Assembly (NCBI GenBank): GCA_032358165.1
Contig: JAALGY010000032.1
Coordinates: 2,604,001-2,668,000, forward strand
From: Diplosphaera chodatii
Taxonomy: Eukaryota; Chlorophyta; Trebouxiophyceae; Prasiolales; Stichococcaceae
Length of the DNA stretch: 64,000 nucleotides
Direction: 5' to 3'
Each line of letters opens with the position of its first letter. The first letter of the stretch is position 1. Positions 53,643-64,000 of the stretch are shown here, piece after piece. The position numbers and the translations under genes were made by a program. The notes under the pieces are model-generated. The model did no database searches. It was not told where the DNA came from and saw only the letters and a program-made list of their open reading frames with translations.

Positions 53643-54884
53643 TTGGCCGCGGCAGTCGGAACCGGCGGCCGGAGCAGGTCGAGGATCCCTCTTGCTACAG
53701 CTCACCACCAGCAGCGGTGCCAGGCACGATGCAAGTGGTGTGCGGCCATTCGCCTGATTGAGGAGCAGCACACCACGCGCAGCATGTGCCTGATCGATCT
53801 TTCCAATGCACGAGAGCGGCTGCTGTATATGTGTGCATACTGTGCGAATGGGGCGCAGCTGCGCTACTATACTGCTGCACTCATGGACGAGGTGCTGTCG
53901 GTGCTTGGCAGCACCCTTGCAATGGCGCCATCAGATGACCAGGCGGAGCAGCTGCTACTCATGACGTGTGCCTGCATGCTGATTGCAGCAGGTATCCATC
54001 TGAGTTCCTGCGCAGACCTTCACACAGCATGCTGCTACGGTCATACACGTTGACACATGTCTCAGAGCGCATCTTACCAATGATGGCGCGTGTAAGGGGA
54101 GTGCCTAATGTTGCATGCAGAGAAGTTCCGGCCTGAGGCGGATGCAGATGCGGACTGGCAGGCCCTTGCTGACGCTGTGGTGCATGCCCGCGGTGGCATG
54201 GGCCACAGGCAGTTATCACGGCAGAGTGTGCTGGAGGCCAAGACCCTGTTACAGGAGCAGGTGCACCTTGACGACAGGAGGCCATTGACCACCGACTACA
54301 TTGAGACCTTTTACGCCAGCCCTTTGCTGCAGGTGGGCATGTCCACGAGGTTGGCAGGCACACTGCCATTGCTCTGATATTCTGCAGATGCTGTTTGGGG
54401 GGGCATACTGACGTGTAGCATTTGACAGCAGCAGACCTTGCTCATGTGACAGAAGATGTTGAGGACGCCGTTGGTATGTTCATACTGTAGGGACTTCCCG
54501 AGATGCGGTACGTCAATCTGGAGCTGTGCTACACGGTTTGCGACATCCTGCTATGCAGCACACATTTTGCAGGGTTGCTTGCGAACGGCGGCAAGTTGAT
54601 GGCAGCAGCCATCATTGCTGCGGCCTGGATGACCCAGGTGCTCTCTTTAGACACGAGATGCACCTTGCCGTGATCCGTGAGGCGCATCCATGATGGTGTT
54701 ATGGCCTGCTTACACAGCACAGCAGCAAATTGGGCGTTGCGCACATTGCCAGCAGGTGCCAATAGCGGAGGTGCCTGCAATTGCTCCCCTGCAGCGGCTG
54801 GAGCAACTGAGCGGCTGCCCAGCAGACGTGCTGGAGGTCCAAGCACATGCGATCATGCAGGTTGTGTTGGATGTCGCACAGTGA
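53643..54884 (+). CDS. Cyclin-like protein (start not resolved)
   Basis: Recognised exons: up to 53991 (5' end unresolved), 54121-54332, 54419-54469, 54491-54637 and 54756-54884. The segments have the hydrophobic pattern of two five-helix cyclin boxes. The first includes AEQLLLMTCACMLIAAEKFR and ends near TTDYIETFYASPLL. The second includes LPEMRYVNLELCYTVCDILL, GGKLMAAAIIAAAWMTQVP and LEQLSGCPADVLEVQAHAIM. Lys/Arg and Glu residues that contact a CDK cannot be placed with confidence. No PEST-like region or destruction box was found. It could be a cyclin, a cyclin-like transcription co-factor or a more distant helical protein. The predicted start in the 53.6 kb exon lacks an ATG. Confidence 0.5.
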
Positions 54885-55090
54885 ACACTTTAGTGAGACT
54901 CGTCAGTGCACATGCGATTCAGCAGCCATCATTAGCAACTATACAAGACAGCATTGCTGCCGTTCACACATGACACAGTTTTCCCCGCCCCACACTTGAG
55001 CGTGGAGCTAGGCACGCTACAACGATACATCATGAAGCAGGAAGTGCTGTACTGACTGAGTTTGGCTGCTCATTATGCTGGGGAATACAC

Positions 55091-56599
55091 TCAATTGCGC
55101 GCTGCGCTGCTGTAGCGCGAGCCATAGTGTGTACGTGTGGCAGCATACTTCTGACGGCCGCTGGAGAAGATTGTCTCGAGTGACTCGACTGGCTGTAGGA
55201 AGGCGACGACCGCCGTGATGTTGTCTCTGCTGCCACGCGTCAAGGCCTCGGTCACCAACCTGTGCCGCAACGGGGGCCAGATCTGACGCTTGTACTCGAA
55301 ATGTGCAGCTCAGCATGTGCAGCGCGGCCCGCAGAAAGCCCAGGGTTGGCATGTACAACACAGGCAGCAACCATGTACTCATCCCAGGTCGCAGATATGG
55401 CCTCAACTCACCGCTGAGCACACATCGCAGGCTGCTTGACGGTGTCGTGCACCAGCCCAACCGCATCATGGTTTGACAGCACATCCCACAGGCCATCACT
55501 GGCCAGGATGACAAACGCATCGTCTGGCCCTAAACGGTGTTCTGTGACCTGTGGCTCTGCGGTGACGCCATTGCCCTTCAGGTCGGCATCTCCCAGCGCC
55601 CTGCAATCCCAATGGTGTAAGCTAGTTGCATATGAAGAGCACATGCAGGGACTGATCATGTGTTCGGAGGCTGAAGTTGAGTGGACGACATGCCTTTCTG
55701 AAGGGTGCATCCCGACACCACACACTGCTCTGCTAGGTGACCACCTCAACAGAGTTGCAGCCGTGCTGCCAGCTTCACCTGGTGACAACGAGGCCGATGT
55801 CACCAACACGCCACAGGCCGCGCTGGCGTGATACGGTTCCGCCCGCGTCAATTACCCGCTGCCGCTCGCTGTCCAGCTCCGCAGTGTGGTCACGTGACAG
55901 CGGCACCTGCATACATGGAGACCGTTGTGATCACCAAATGTGACAGATACGCATGATGCTGCTGCTCAGGACTCAGCGCGGGATAGTCAGCACTGCTCTG
56001 CCGCCCCTCCGAGCAAGGGAATCAACCATTTACCGCATCTCGACCACGGCAGAGAACTGCGCGGCAGTCGCCTGCGTTGGCGACGTACAGGCGGTCGCCG
56101 CACACCAGTGACACCAGCGCCGTGCAGCCTGCCCACCGCTGCGGCCCTGCCACAGGAAGAACCACAGTCAGTACACGAACCATGTTGAGACATCCACGTC
56201 CCCAGTGATACATCCATGTGCCATTCTGCGCTGGACGGGTCTCGGTGTGCCTGTAGCTCCTGAATGTCGCAATGCAGAACTGCAGACCATTTGGTGTAAA
56301 CCTGTGGCGCCAGCATGCCATTGCTGGAAGTCTGCGTCCACTTGGAGAAACGCTGCCGTCAGCGCCTGTGCTGCGCTGCCGGCGCCCGCCCAATGCTGCA
56401 GCAGAGTGGACTCGAAGTGCTGCGCCGCGTACTCGGCGGCCTGGGGCCCGCGGTGGCCATCGAACACCGCCAGCAGCGTCCGCTCCCGGGCACCGCCCAG
56501 CTCCGTGCTGACGATGTTGCGGTCCTCCATGGCGTCTTCCCCGCGCATGCCGGCCGTTGCAAAGGCGCCAGCTGTGACCTGCACCATGACGTCGGGCAT
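55091..56599 (-). CDS. PP2C-type protein phosphatase
   Basis: Five exons, phase-checked: 56302-56599, 56034-56146, 55779-55906, 55412-55600 and 55091-55259. The motifs are in PP2C order: ATAGMRGEDAMEDRNIVS (motif 1, with the RxxMED acid), LLAVFDGHRGPQAAEY (motif 2, metal-binding Asp in FDGH), CTALVSLVCGDRLYVANAGD then CRAVL (motifs 6-7), LSRDHTAE, FVILASDGLWDVLSNHDAV (motif 8, Asp in SDGLWD) and TRGSRDNITAVVAFL (motif 11, DN pair). All four metal-coordinating acids appear present, so it should be an active Ser/Thr phosphatase. The substrate is unknown, although plant relatives act in stress, hormone and kinase signalling. The ATG at 56599 is the likely start (an alternative is at 56584). It lies next to a protein kinase gene. 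Confidence 0.88.
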
Positions 56600-56960
56600 G
56601 GCACAGCCGATGCATAAGCACATGCTATGTGCTGCGCCGCACAGCACCACACCAAGTCGACGAATTGTAGGCACACCTGGACAGTCACTGCTGCGTCCTG
56701 GCTTCTGGCCCAGGTTGGTGCGTCCCAAGCACTTGCTGGGGATTCGCCAGCTACTGTGCTGTTGTTGCTGTCTGCTGAGTGTGCCTGGCTGTTGGCGAAG
56801 CCATTTGTAGCCGGACCTGATTGACTCTGCTGCCCTTTCGGAGTCATTGTGCCCTTCTGCTCACGCTGCTCATGATGATCTTCCTGTAGCTGGGCATGCC
56901 AAGCTGTGGTAAGGTCATGTGACGCAACAGATCGCAGAAGGGCACCACATGTGCACAAAA

Positions 56961-58004
56961 CTACCTAGTCATGCCATGCTGCTGGCAGACCTGCATATGG
57001 CGCAGCTCTTCAGCGATCTGCGCAAAGCTAGGCCGATGGTGGGGCTCTGCAGCCCAGCATTGGTCCAAGAGCCGCACCAACGCCGGCGGCAGGCCTGCAG
57101 GCTGCAGAGGCCGCAAGCCCTCGCCCACGACGGCCGCAGCCAGCTCCTGTCTGCAACAAGCAGGCTGTCTGTGCTTCGACCGTGTGAGGTGCTAGCTCCG
57201 ACGAACGGTCATGGCCACACATCAAGTATTGGCTGTATGACGCAGACACCGAATGCATGGTGCATGCAGCGGGCTCAGCACCTGCCGTAGCCCATGTCCA
57301 AGATGGTGTGCGCCTTTGGATTGTCTCGCGTGCAGTCGGAAAAGGGCACCACCCCAGTGGCAGCCTCATTGATGGTCACACCAAAGGCGTACACATCTGA
57401 TGCAAAGCTGCCTGGCTGCTTCAGCAGCACCTCAGGCGCCATGTACTCCAGGGTGCCAACCATGTTCCTGCAAGTGGTGCCATCCTCAACGATCTGCCCG
57501 TGGCGTCGCTCCGCCATGAAGCTGTTGGCACATCCCACTTTGCCATGCCAAGTCCATCTGCCACACACTACAGATGCACCTCTTATGGAAACCGCCTGAA
57601 GGTTTGCTGCCATGATTCAGTACCGAAGCATCTGCCAGGTTCGCAGCCAGCTCTGCAATGCCAAAGTCAGTGAGCTTTGGTGCCTTGTCGCTGCCCAGCA
57701 GCACGTTGGCAGGCTTAATGTCTCGGTGAACGACGCCTGCAGGACGCGACATGGATGTGAATCAGGCTGCAGGCATCAGGCTTTGGTGGAGGTTATGGGC
57801 GATTTGCTTTTGACAGCATGCGCATGATGGAGCATGATGGCCATGGATTGAAGAAGTGGTGGTCACCTTTGCTGTGTACATGCGCACAGGCCTCTGCCAA
57901 GCCCAGTGCCAGGTCCACCAGCTGCTGGGTGCTTGGCTGCCACTTCCGCTCGTGCAGCGCACCATGCAGATTGTCCTCTTCCAGCGGCATGACCATCAGG
58001 TAAT
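56961..58004 (-). CDS. Protein kinase C-lobe (TKL-like), N-lobe not found
   Basis: Four exons in phase: 57867-58004, 57624-57736, 57282-57493 and 56961-57150. They encode from the hinge (YLMVMPLEEDNLHGALHERK) through helix E, the catalytic loop HRDIKPANVL, DFG (LTDFGIAEL), the activation segment with GTLEYMAPEVLL, and helices F to I (SFASDVYAFGVTINEAATGV, CWAAEPHHRPSFAQI). Catalytic Asp, Asn and DFG Asp are intact. The P-loop, VAIK lysine and helix-C Glu are missing. They should lie upstream at 58.0-58.3 kb, where the plus-strand CCCH gene is well supported instead. HRDIKP, the WAAEP segment and RPSF suit a Raf/MLK-like TKL kinase. The gene may be 5'-incomplete through assembly, rearrangement or an unrecognised distant exon. 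Confidence 0.75.
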
Positions 58005-58114
58005 CTGCACATGGATGTGCCACCCATGTGGATGGTGGCACCCTTGCAGGTCTGGAGATCCTGTCCAGTGCGACGGCGATGAGGCCATGTCGACCCCTGT
58101 CATATCGTCTGCAG

Positions 58115-61100
58115 GCGAGAAGGCAAAGAGGAGAGATCCTCGAAAGTACCAGTACAGCGGCACAGCATGCCCCGAGTTCCGGAAGGCAAGTAGCTTCATG
58201 CCTGATTCTTGTGTTCGCCTCATGGCAGGAGCAGGAGCAGCTGCGTGACAAGCCTGCGCTGTTTCACATACATCTGCTGATGTGCAAGTGCAGAGCGGTT
58301 GCTGCCGGCGTGGCGATGCGTGCCCCTTTGCACATGGGGTCTTCGAGTGCTGGTGCCACCCGTCGCGCTACAGGACGCAGGTGGTCTGCTGATAGCTTGC
58401 ACTGCCATGTCGACCTCGATGCGACTTTGCACTAACCCGCCGTGTGTGGCGTGCCACATAGCACTGAGCTCCTGTGTCCTGCATGTCTTGCACAGATATG
58501 CACAGATGGGATCAACTGCAAGCGGCGGGTATGTTTCTTTGCGCACCTGGAGTCAGAAGTGCGCAAACGGGACGACTCCAGTATGCAGCTGCCAGTGCAG
58601 TCAGACGTTGCAGCAGGTGGACTGACCGACTTAAGCTGCATGATTCCGCCTGTTGCATCACATATATATGTGCCTGAAGACCAGCACACTGTATAGTACT
58701 TGCTGACCTCGCATCCGTGGTGCCTGCAGACGCTCAGCTGCAGCAGCAGGAGGTGGCGCAGGCTTTCCAGGTCCTCATGAACGCCAATGCGCAGAATCCT
58801 GGCAGCCTCGCTGGCCTAAATCTGATGAACAGTCTGGTGCGTGTTTCTGTGTTTTTGTGGGCAAGCACCTTCATGTTCGCCTGGTATAGCATGTGCCATT
58901 ATATTCCTGGCACACCTGCTGAGGGCAGCAACGCAACGCAAATGCAGGGCATGATGAATCAGGGCGGGCATGGCATGCCGATGAACCCGTTGGCCGAACG
59001 TGCGCAGCAGCTCCAGCAGCAGCTGCAGCAACTTCAGGCGCTGCAGGCCCTGCAGGTGCCACAGCAGGGTATGTCGGCGCAGCTGGTGGACTTGCAGAGC
59101 GGGTTCGACAACCTATCGCTACTGGGCAGCGCTGGCGGCCAGGACACCGTGCAGCAGCTGCAGCAGGCGCAGGTGTGGTCTCTGATGATGTGGGACGCAG
59201 AAGCTAGAGACAGTGCTGGCGCCTGCTGGCGTCAAACCAAATGTCTGCACCAAGATCTTCACATCACTGTCTGGCCATGCACAGCTGGATCAGGAGCTGC
59301 TGCTGGGGGCGCAGCAGCGGCAGCAGCAGCATAGCCAGCCCATATCTTCGCCATTTGCACGCGCAACCATGGGCAGCGCCTTTGTTGACGGCTCACATCG
59401 TCATGGCACGCCACCACTGGACTTGGGCCATGCGATCTCGCTGCCCAACCCCGATGCGCTGCGCGCCGCTGGTGTGTCACCTGGCCTGGGCGCGGGCTTG
59501 CACAATGCGCACTCCGGCAGTTTGGGAGTCAGCAACAGCGCCTTTGCCGCCAACAGCCGTGTGCAGGTGCTGCTTGTTGTCCCTGTCATTACTGTCTCCA
59601 AATGAACATTGCTTGTCTATAATCCCTCCTCCAGCCACTTCGTTTGCAGCAGTGACCGATGTGAGCAACACATGCAGGCACTGCGGGGCATGCAGCGCCA
59701 CGCCAGTCTGGAGGGGCAACTCCCCCCGGGTGTAGGTCTCAATAGTGGCAGCGCCGGCGGCGGCTACTCGGCTCTGGAGGTTGGGCAGCGCACCGGCAGT
59801 GGCAGCCTGGGTGTGCTGCCGCCCGGGCCCAACCCGTCAGTGTTTGCCATGCAGCGCATCGGCAGCCAGCCACTGGGCAGCCAGGGCCTGGCAGGGCCTT
59901 CTGACGTGCAGAGCTCGCTGGCCAATCGGCCGCAGCCCGGCCGATTCTCGTCCATCAGCGGGCCGCACCCCTTTGCAGCGCAGCATCAGGGCCACGGCCA
60001 CCGTCGCTCTGTGGACATGGGCGCCATGGGCCGCTCGGTACGATGTTGCTGCGCTGCATGCTGGTCATTTGCTCATGCATTGCAGTCATGAGTGGACTTT
60101 GGCATGTCATGTGCTTGTCTCCAAAGCGGATGCTTGACGGTATCGTTTGACGCTGTCTGGGTGTTGTGACCTGCAGGGGAGCGGCTCGCTGGGCATAGAT
60201 GTCAGCCTCAGCCAGCCGCTGGGCATGGGCGCTCAGCCGGTGCACAGCATGCAGGAGGAGCTGGGCGTGGACATGTCCGGCGTGCAGGTGCCCGTTAGCA
60301 TCCCAGAGTGCAGTGTTGCCGCTTTTGATGAGGTGTGTGGTCTCTCTGCTCGTGCATCCAACCGTCATGTTGAACCACTGTTGCAGGGCATTGCCCTGGG
60401 CGATCGGGCTGGTTCAGGCTGGCTGTCGCACGCCGCACAGCATGGCGGCATGAGCCATGAAGGCAGTCTGGCACAGGCATTGTCCGCGCGGGGCAGCCTG
60501 TCGCAGGCCATGTCAGCGCAGAGCAGCCTCGCGCAGGCCCTGTCGCCCGCCGGCAGCCTGCAGGCGCAGGTGCCTGCGCAGCAGCCTGCCATCAGGGCGC
60601 AGCCGGCGCATGGCAGCGCCTCGATGCTGGGGCCAAGCCGCCTGGGTGTGGGCAGCCCACCAAGCGCTGCGGCTGCTGCGTTTGCAGCTGCGAGCCCTGC
60701 CATGGCCACCGCCTCGTCTGCATCTGACAATGCTACCTCCGCGGGCTCCAGCACCACCAACACCTCCTTACCAGGTGGCCCATTGAAAGCGCAGCCCAGG
60801 GGTTGCTAACTGTGTCGTGCTCGATTGGCGGCGTGATATCATGCTGATGGTTCCACGCCTCGTATAAACCCTTGCTTTTGAAGGCCGTGTTGTCCATCTA
60901 GTTGGTGGTACACAATGTGCCGGCTTTCTTTGGCCTGCAGCCATGGTCGTGCCGCAGTCCTCGGCAGAGGCTGCACCATCCATGAAGCCTTCTGCCGCTG
61001 CCCTTACTGCCGTGCACAGCGACCTACAGCCGCACCAGAACGTCTATGAGAGATTGGGCCGTCCGCCCGCCATCAGGTGAGCAGAATGCATGATCTCTTG

Positions 61101-61443
61101 ATATCGAGAGCAGTGCGGTCATTTCCTATGTTTATGTGTTGTCCTGCTTCGGCAGCGATCGTACATCCGGAACCCTGTCAGGACACATCCAGTGCCTCTA
61201 TTCAGGGAGGACCAGCCGCTTGTGGGAGCTTATGACATGCTGCCACAGCCGATGATGATGGGGGCTGGTGACAGTGATCCGCTGCGGGTCCCATCCTATA
61301 TCGGCCGCAATGCATCCTTCGACCGCATCCTGAGTGAGCTGCCCAGGAGCCTCAGCGAGGTGGCAATGCAAGCGGGCCACTCCAACTACCAGGGCAGCAA
61401 TGGCGGCCAGGAGGGCCCCAACAATGGAGAGCCCGAAGCGTGA
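58115..61443 (+). CDS. Plant-type CCCH (RR-TZF-like) zinc-finger protein
   Basis: Recognised exons: 58115-58185, 58294-58380, 58496-58616, 58730-58836, 58924-59172, 59285-59566, 59678-60037, 60177-60332, 60387-60774, 60941-61076 and about 61158-61443. The N-terminal part is [58 protein letters not shown] and [11 protein letters not shown], typical of plant RR-TZF proteins, which bind AU-rich RNA and shuttle to P-bodies. The initial DEFxM...HDWTxCPF.H region of that family is missing upstream. The long C-terminal half is Gln/Ser/Gly-rich and contains repeated SLAQALSxxGSLSQAM-type segments (60.4-60.6 kb). A GC donor follows 58185. The junction between the last two exons is out of phase as read. 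Confidence 0.78.
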
Positions 61444-62512
61444 GCTTTGCGACATCAAGCCTTACAGCAACCCTTTGGCGCATGCCAGAGCATCAGCACC
61501 ATCTATAGTGGTCATGGTCTGAAGGCAAATTCGTGATCTGCGGCTGCCATTCAGTCGCGCACATATTGCATTTATAACATGGGGTGGGAGGTGCAGGCTT
61601 GATGTTGTACTGTAGAGCCCTGTTCAATTCGTGCCGACGCTGAATCTGAGCAGGCGCCATAAGGCCCTGTGCGGCAGCATATTTGTTCGAGTGATCGATC
61701 GTGAGATGAGATGGAGGGCCGCCCAGCTGCTGCCTCGCACTTGTGCAGCAGCATGCTGGAGGCTTATGCTGTGTTAGTTCATGGGCATGGCAGCGGAAGG
61801 CTTGCATGCGTCTCTCCATGACAGGCGATAGAGCTGTTCATCATTCATCACTGTTCACACACTTTCAGCAGTTTTGGGTGGAGTACTCAGCATCTTTCTC
61901 ATAGTCAGTACTGGAGCTTGCACGGTTTCTTATACGGTAGTCTGTAACGACAGCACAGGTGCCACAAGTGGTCGGGATGTTGATATGGCTGAACGGCGCC
62001 CTTCACGAAGTGGGCACCTGATGGTGTGATAGGGCGTACTCGATCAATGTTATTCTCAATCAATTCCTGCAAGATCAGCAATTTCGGCAGCCGTGCCCAT
62101 CGGGCAAATGTCTATCTGCAACGCATACTGAGAAGCTCATGCACTGCACAGCAGCGCTGGATACGCGTTTTGAGCATTGGTCAGATGCTGGTTATTGTTG
62201 CAGCCAATAAAAAGCGTTCCGATACACCGTGAGACCGGATGCTGCACACTGCAGGATCGCAGCTGCACCATCCTGAACGCACCCAGTCCGTCACATGATG
62301 TAGACAGTCGCAGTAGAATGTCTCAGCAATCGGCTTTGATATCTGCTGGTCTTGTCGGCGACCATGCCTTTCATGTATCGCCATGCAGCGCCGTTTCCGC
62401 ATGCACACCTCTCAAACGTGCTTGAGTAGCTGCACGTGTGATCAGACGGCCGACTCAAACTGGAGCGAAGATCTGATTGGCACACCATCACGCCTGCACC
62501 AGCTGCACTGGT
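61444..62512. other. Intergenic: CCCH-gene 3' UTR and exportin-5 promoter side
   Basis: About 1.07 kb between two plus-strand genes. Open frames on both strands show no conserved features, and no RNA gene, repeat or mobile element was recognised. Confidence 0.4.
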
Positions 62513-64000
62513 ATGGCATCGCAGCAGGCTGCCGCCGTGGCGGCCGACATCATCCGGGCGCAAGCTGCCGGTGCAAATCCAGCAGGCCTGCAGGCAGCGG
62601 CAAAGCATTTTGAGCAGGTGATAGCAGCTTGTCAGTTGCTGTATGTACACGTGCTGACGATGGGTGCAGCCGCCATGCTTGACTCTGCGTTGTGGATGCC
62701 ATGATGTGTGCCAGTGCACTGCTACAGCTCAAGCAAGGCGAGATCCACGCCAGCACTGAGGTCGCGGCAGAGCTTGCTGCGCCGGGTAGCCCAATGGAAG
62801 TGCAGCATTTTGGCTATGCGCTCCTGCAGCACCTGGTGCGCTCGCCTGGGCGCGCCATGGCCTCCTCCGTGTCACACCCAGGAATCACATGTTGCAGAGC
62901 TCCCTGCAATGACTGACGTCTGCGCGCCTATCTTCAGGTCGGGACACGCTGGGCGGAGTACAGTGACCAGGAGCATGCGCAGCTTGCCTCCCTGGCATTC
63001 GAGATGCTCAATCGAGGTGAGGCTGCACATGGTTCGTCTCACGGGACCAAGTCATGATTCCATGCGTGCGTCGGTACAACGTCGAGTGTCTGCATGCCTG
63101 CAGTGGGGGCGTCCAGCGACTCATGGTCGGTCAAGAGCAAGGCTGCACTGCTGCTGGCCCTGGTCGTGAAGCGGCAGGGCCAGCAGCTGTGGCAGGCGCT
63201 GCAGACCCAGCTGCTGCCACTGGCGCAGCAGGGCCCTGTTCAGGCTGAGATGGTGGGCGGGCCTGCATGCATCTGGCGTTGTGCCTGGTCTGTACGGTGA
63301 ACGTCCCTTGCGCAGACAAGCAACGCGACAAACCAAGCCGGGAAACCACACTCAGCACGTGTTCATTGTGCTGTCATAACACCTGCCTCCGCTGACTTGT
63401 CCTGGCAGGTGTGCATGGTGCTGCGCTTCGTGGCGGAGGAGGTCATGGTGTATGCAGACGATCTGGGGCAGGCCAGCAAGCGCGCGCTGCTTGCGGGGCA
63501 GCAGGCCGCGCTGCCGGTGGTGCTGCCCACGCTGACCCAGCTGCTGGAGCGCCACTACAGCGCTGCGCTCGCCGCCGCGCAGGCCTTGCAGCCGGCGCAG
63601 GCGCAGTCGCACGCTGCCGCCGTGACCGCCGGCCTGGGTGCGCTGCAAGGGGGAGATGTGGCAGCCGCATGGCCTGTGTCTCAGCACCTGCACAGCTGCC
63701 GGATCCTAGGGAGACCAGCGTGTCACTGTGTCACATCTCAGGCCCGCCGGTTGAAAACTGCTGGCGCAGGTGCATTGGAGGTGTACGCTGCGTGGGCGCC
63801 GCTGGGGCGGTTGGCGGACGCCGGGTTGCTGGCCGCGTGTGCCTTCCTGCTGTCCACGCCCGACTTCCGCATGACGGCTGTGGACATCCTGCGGGTGGTT
63901 GCTGGCCGCAAGCAGGCTCAGGTACAGTGCCTTTGAAACAGCAGCCAACTTGATGCTGAGAACCAACATTTCGACTCCCACGCCGCCAAACCTGCAGGCA
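62513..64000 (+). CDS. HST: Exportin-5/HASTY (partial, 3' end outside window)
   Basis: Exons 62513-62617, 62728-62835, 62938-63016, 63104-63252, 63409-63637 and 63770-63921, all in phase; the last is followed by a GT donor. The order matches the N-terminus of exportin-5/HASTY: LKQGEIHASTEVAAELAAPG, VQHFGYALLQHL then VGTRWAEYS, SWSVKSKAALLLALVVKRQG, QQGPVQAEMVCMVLRFVAEE, VMVYADDLG, VVLPTLTQLLERHYSAALA and CAFLLSTPDFRMTAVDILRV. HEAT-like helices at the N-terminus bind Ran-GTP. The plant homologue HASTY acts in small-RNA biogenesis and movement; animal XPO5 exports pre-miRNAs. About 280 of perhaps 1,150 residues lie inside the window. Confidence 0.88.

Noticed and set aside
58005..58251. Minus-strand frame upstream of the kinase as its N-lobe
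   Set aside because: It lacks a glycine loop and VAIK lysine and is antisense to a well-supported CCCH exon (58115-58185).

Overview
The window is nuclear DNA from a green alga (Chlorophyta, most likely a trebouxiophyte-type alga; inferred). It is GC-rich, has many short exons with GT-AG and frequent GC-AG introns, and carries genes diagnostic of a primary-plastid organism: LHCA3, gamma-tocopherol methyltransferase, VIPP1, Ycf66, a glucose-6-phosphate/phosphate translocator, nuclear-encoded plastid ribosomal protein uL22, plastid ClpP, the plastid ATP/ADP translocator NTT and plastid cystathionine beta-lyase. Gene models were built by hand by joining frames at splice sites. Exon boundaries given were checked for phase consistency unless stated otherwise.

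Layout. 0-3.8 kb (-): CDCA7-type zinc-finger protein, cut by the window edge, with a low-complexity region upstream. 4.1-5.2 kb (+): F-box protein. 5.6-6.2 kb (-): proteasome chaperone Nas2/PSMD9 without its PDZ domain. 6.9-7.8 kb (-): LHCA3, divergent from VTE4 (8.3-10.5 kb, +). 10.8-12.3 kb (-): degenerate Rab-like GTPase. 12.8-15.4 kb (-): succinyl-CoA ligase beta. 16.2-17.2 kb (-): VIPP1. 17.5-18.8 kb (-): Ycf66, divergent from mS33 (19.0-19.6 kb, +). 20.4-22.6 kb (+): GPT. 23.2-24.2 kb (+): JTB-like membrane protein. 24.9-26.3 kb (-): AIG1-type GTPase. 26.8-28.4 kb (+): NSE2 SUMO ligase. 28.8-30.4 kb (-): SR splicing factor. 31.0-31.5 kb (-): uL22c, divergent from ClpP (31.9-32.6 kb, +). 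33.2-34.6 kb (-): GARP pseudo-response regulator. 35.4-36.9 kb (-): unknown modular protein. 37.2-38.8 kb (+): KsgA/Dim1-type methyltransferase. 38.9-41.2 kb (-): ARP6. 41.8-45.4 kb (+): NTT. 46.0-48.3 kb (+): Ldh_2-type dehydrogenase running into CBL (48.3-51.1 kb, +). 51.7-53.1 kb (-): membrane-anchored methyltransferase. 53.6-54.9 kb (+): cyclin-like protein. 55.1-56.6 kb (-): PP2C. 57.0-58.0 kb (-): kinase without an identifiable N-lobe. 58.1-61.4 kb (+): CCCH zinc-finger protein. 62.5 kb to the end (+): exportin-5/HASTY, cut by the window edge.

No operon-like pathway cluster is present, but roughly a third of the genes serve the plastid and several are arranged head-to-head over short shared promoters. 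The most unusual signals are the high share of GC-AG introns, a 5-nt micro-exon, the degenerate Rab-like GTPase, the LDH/CBL reading-frame overlap, and the facing, 5'-incomplete kinase and zinc-finger genes near 58 kb. I found no convincing tRNA, rRNA, CRISPR, virus or intact transposon.
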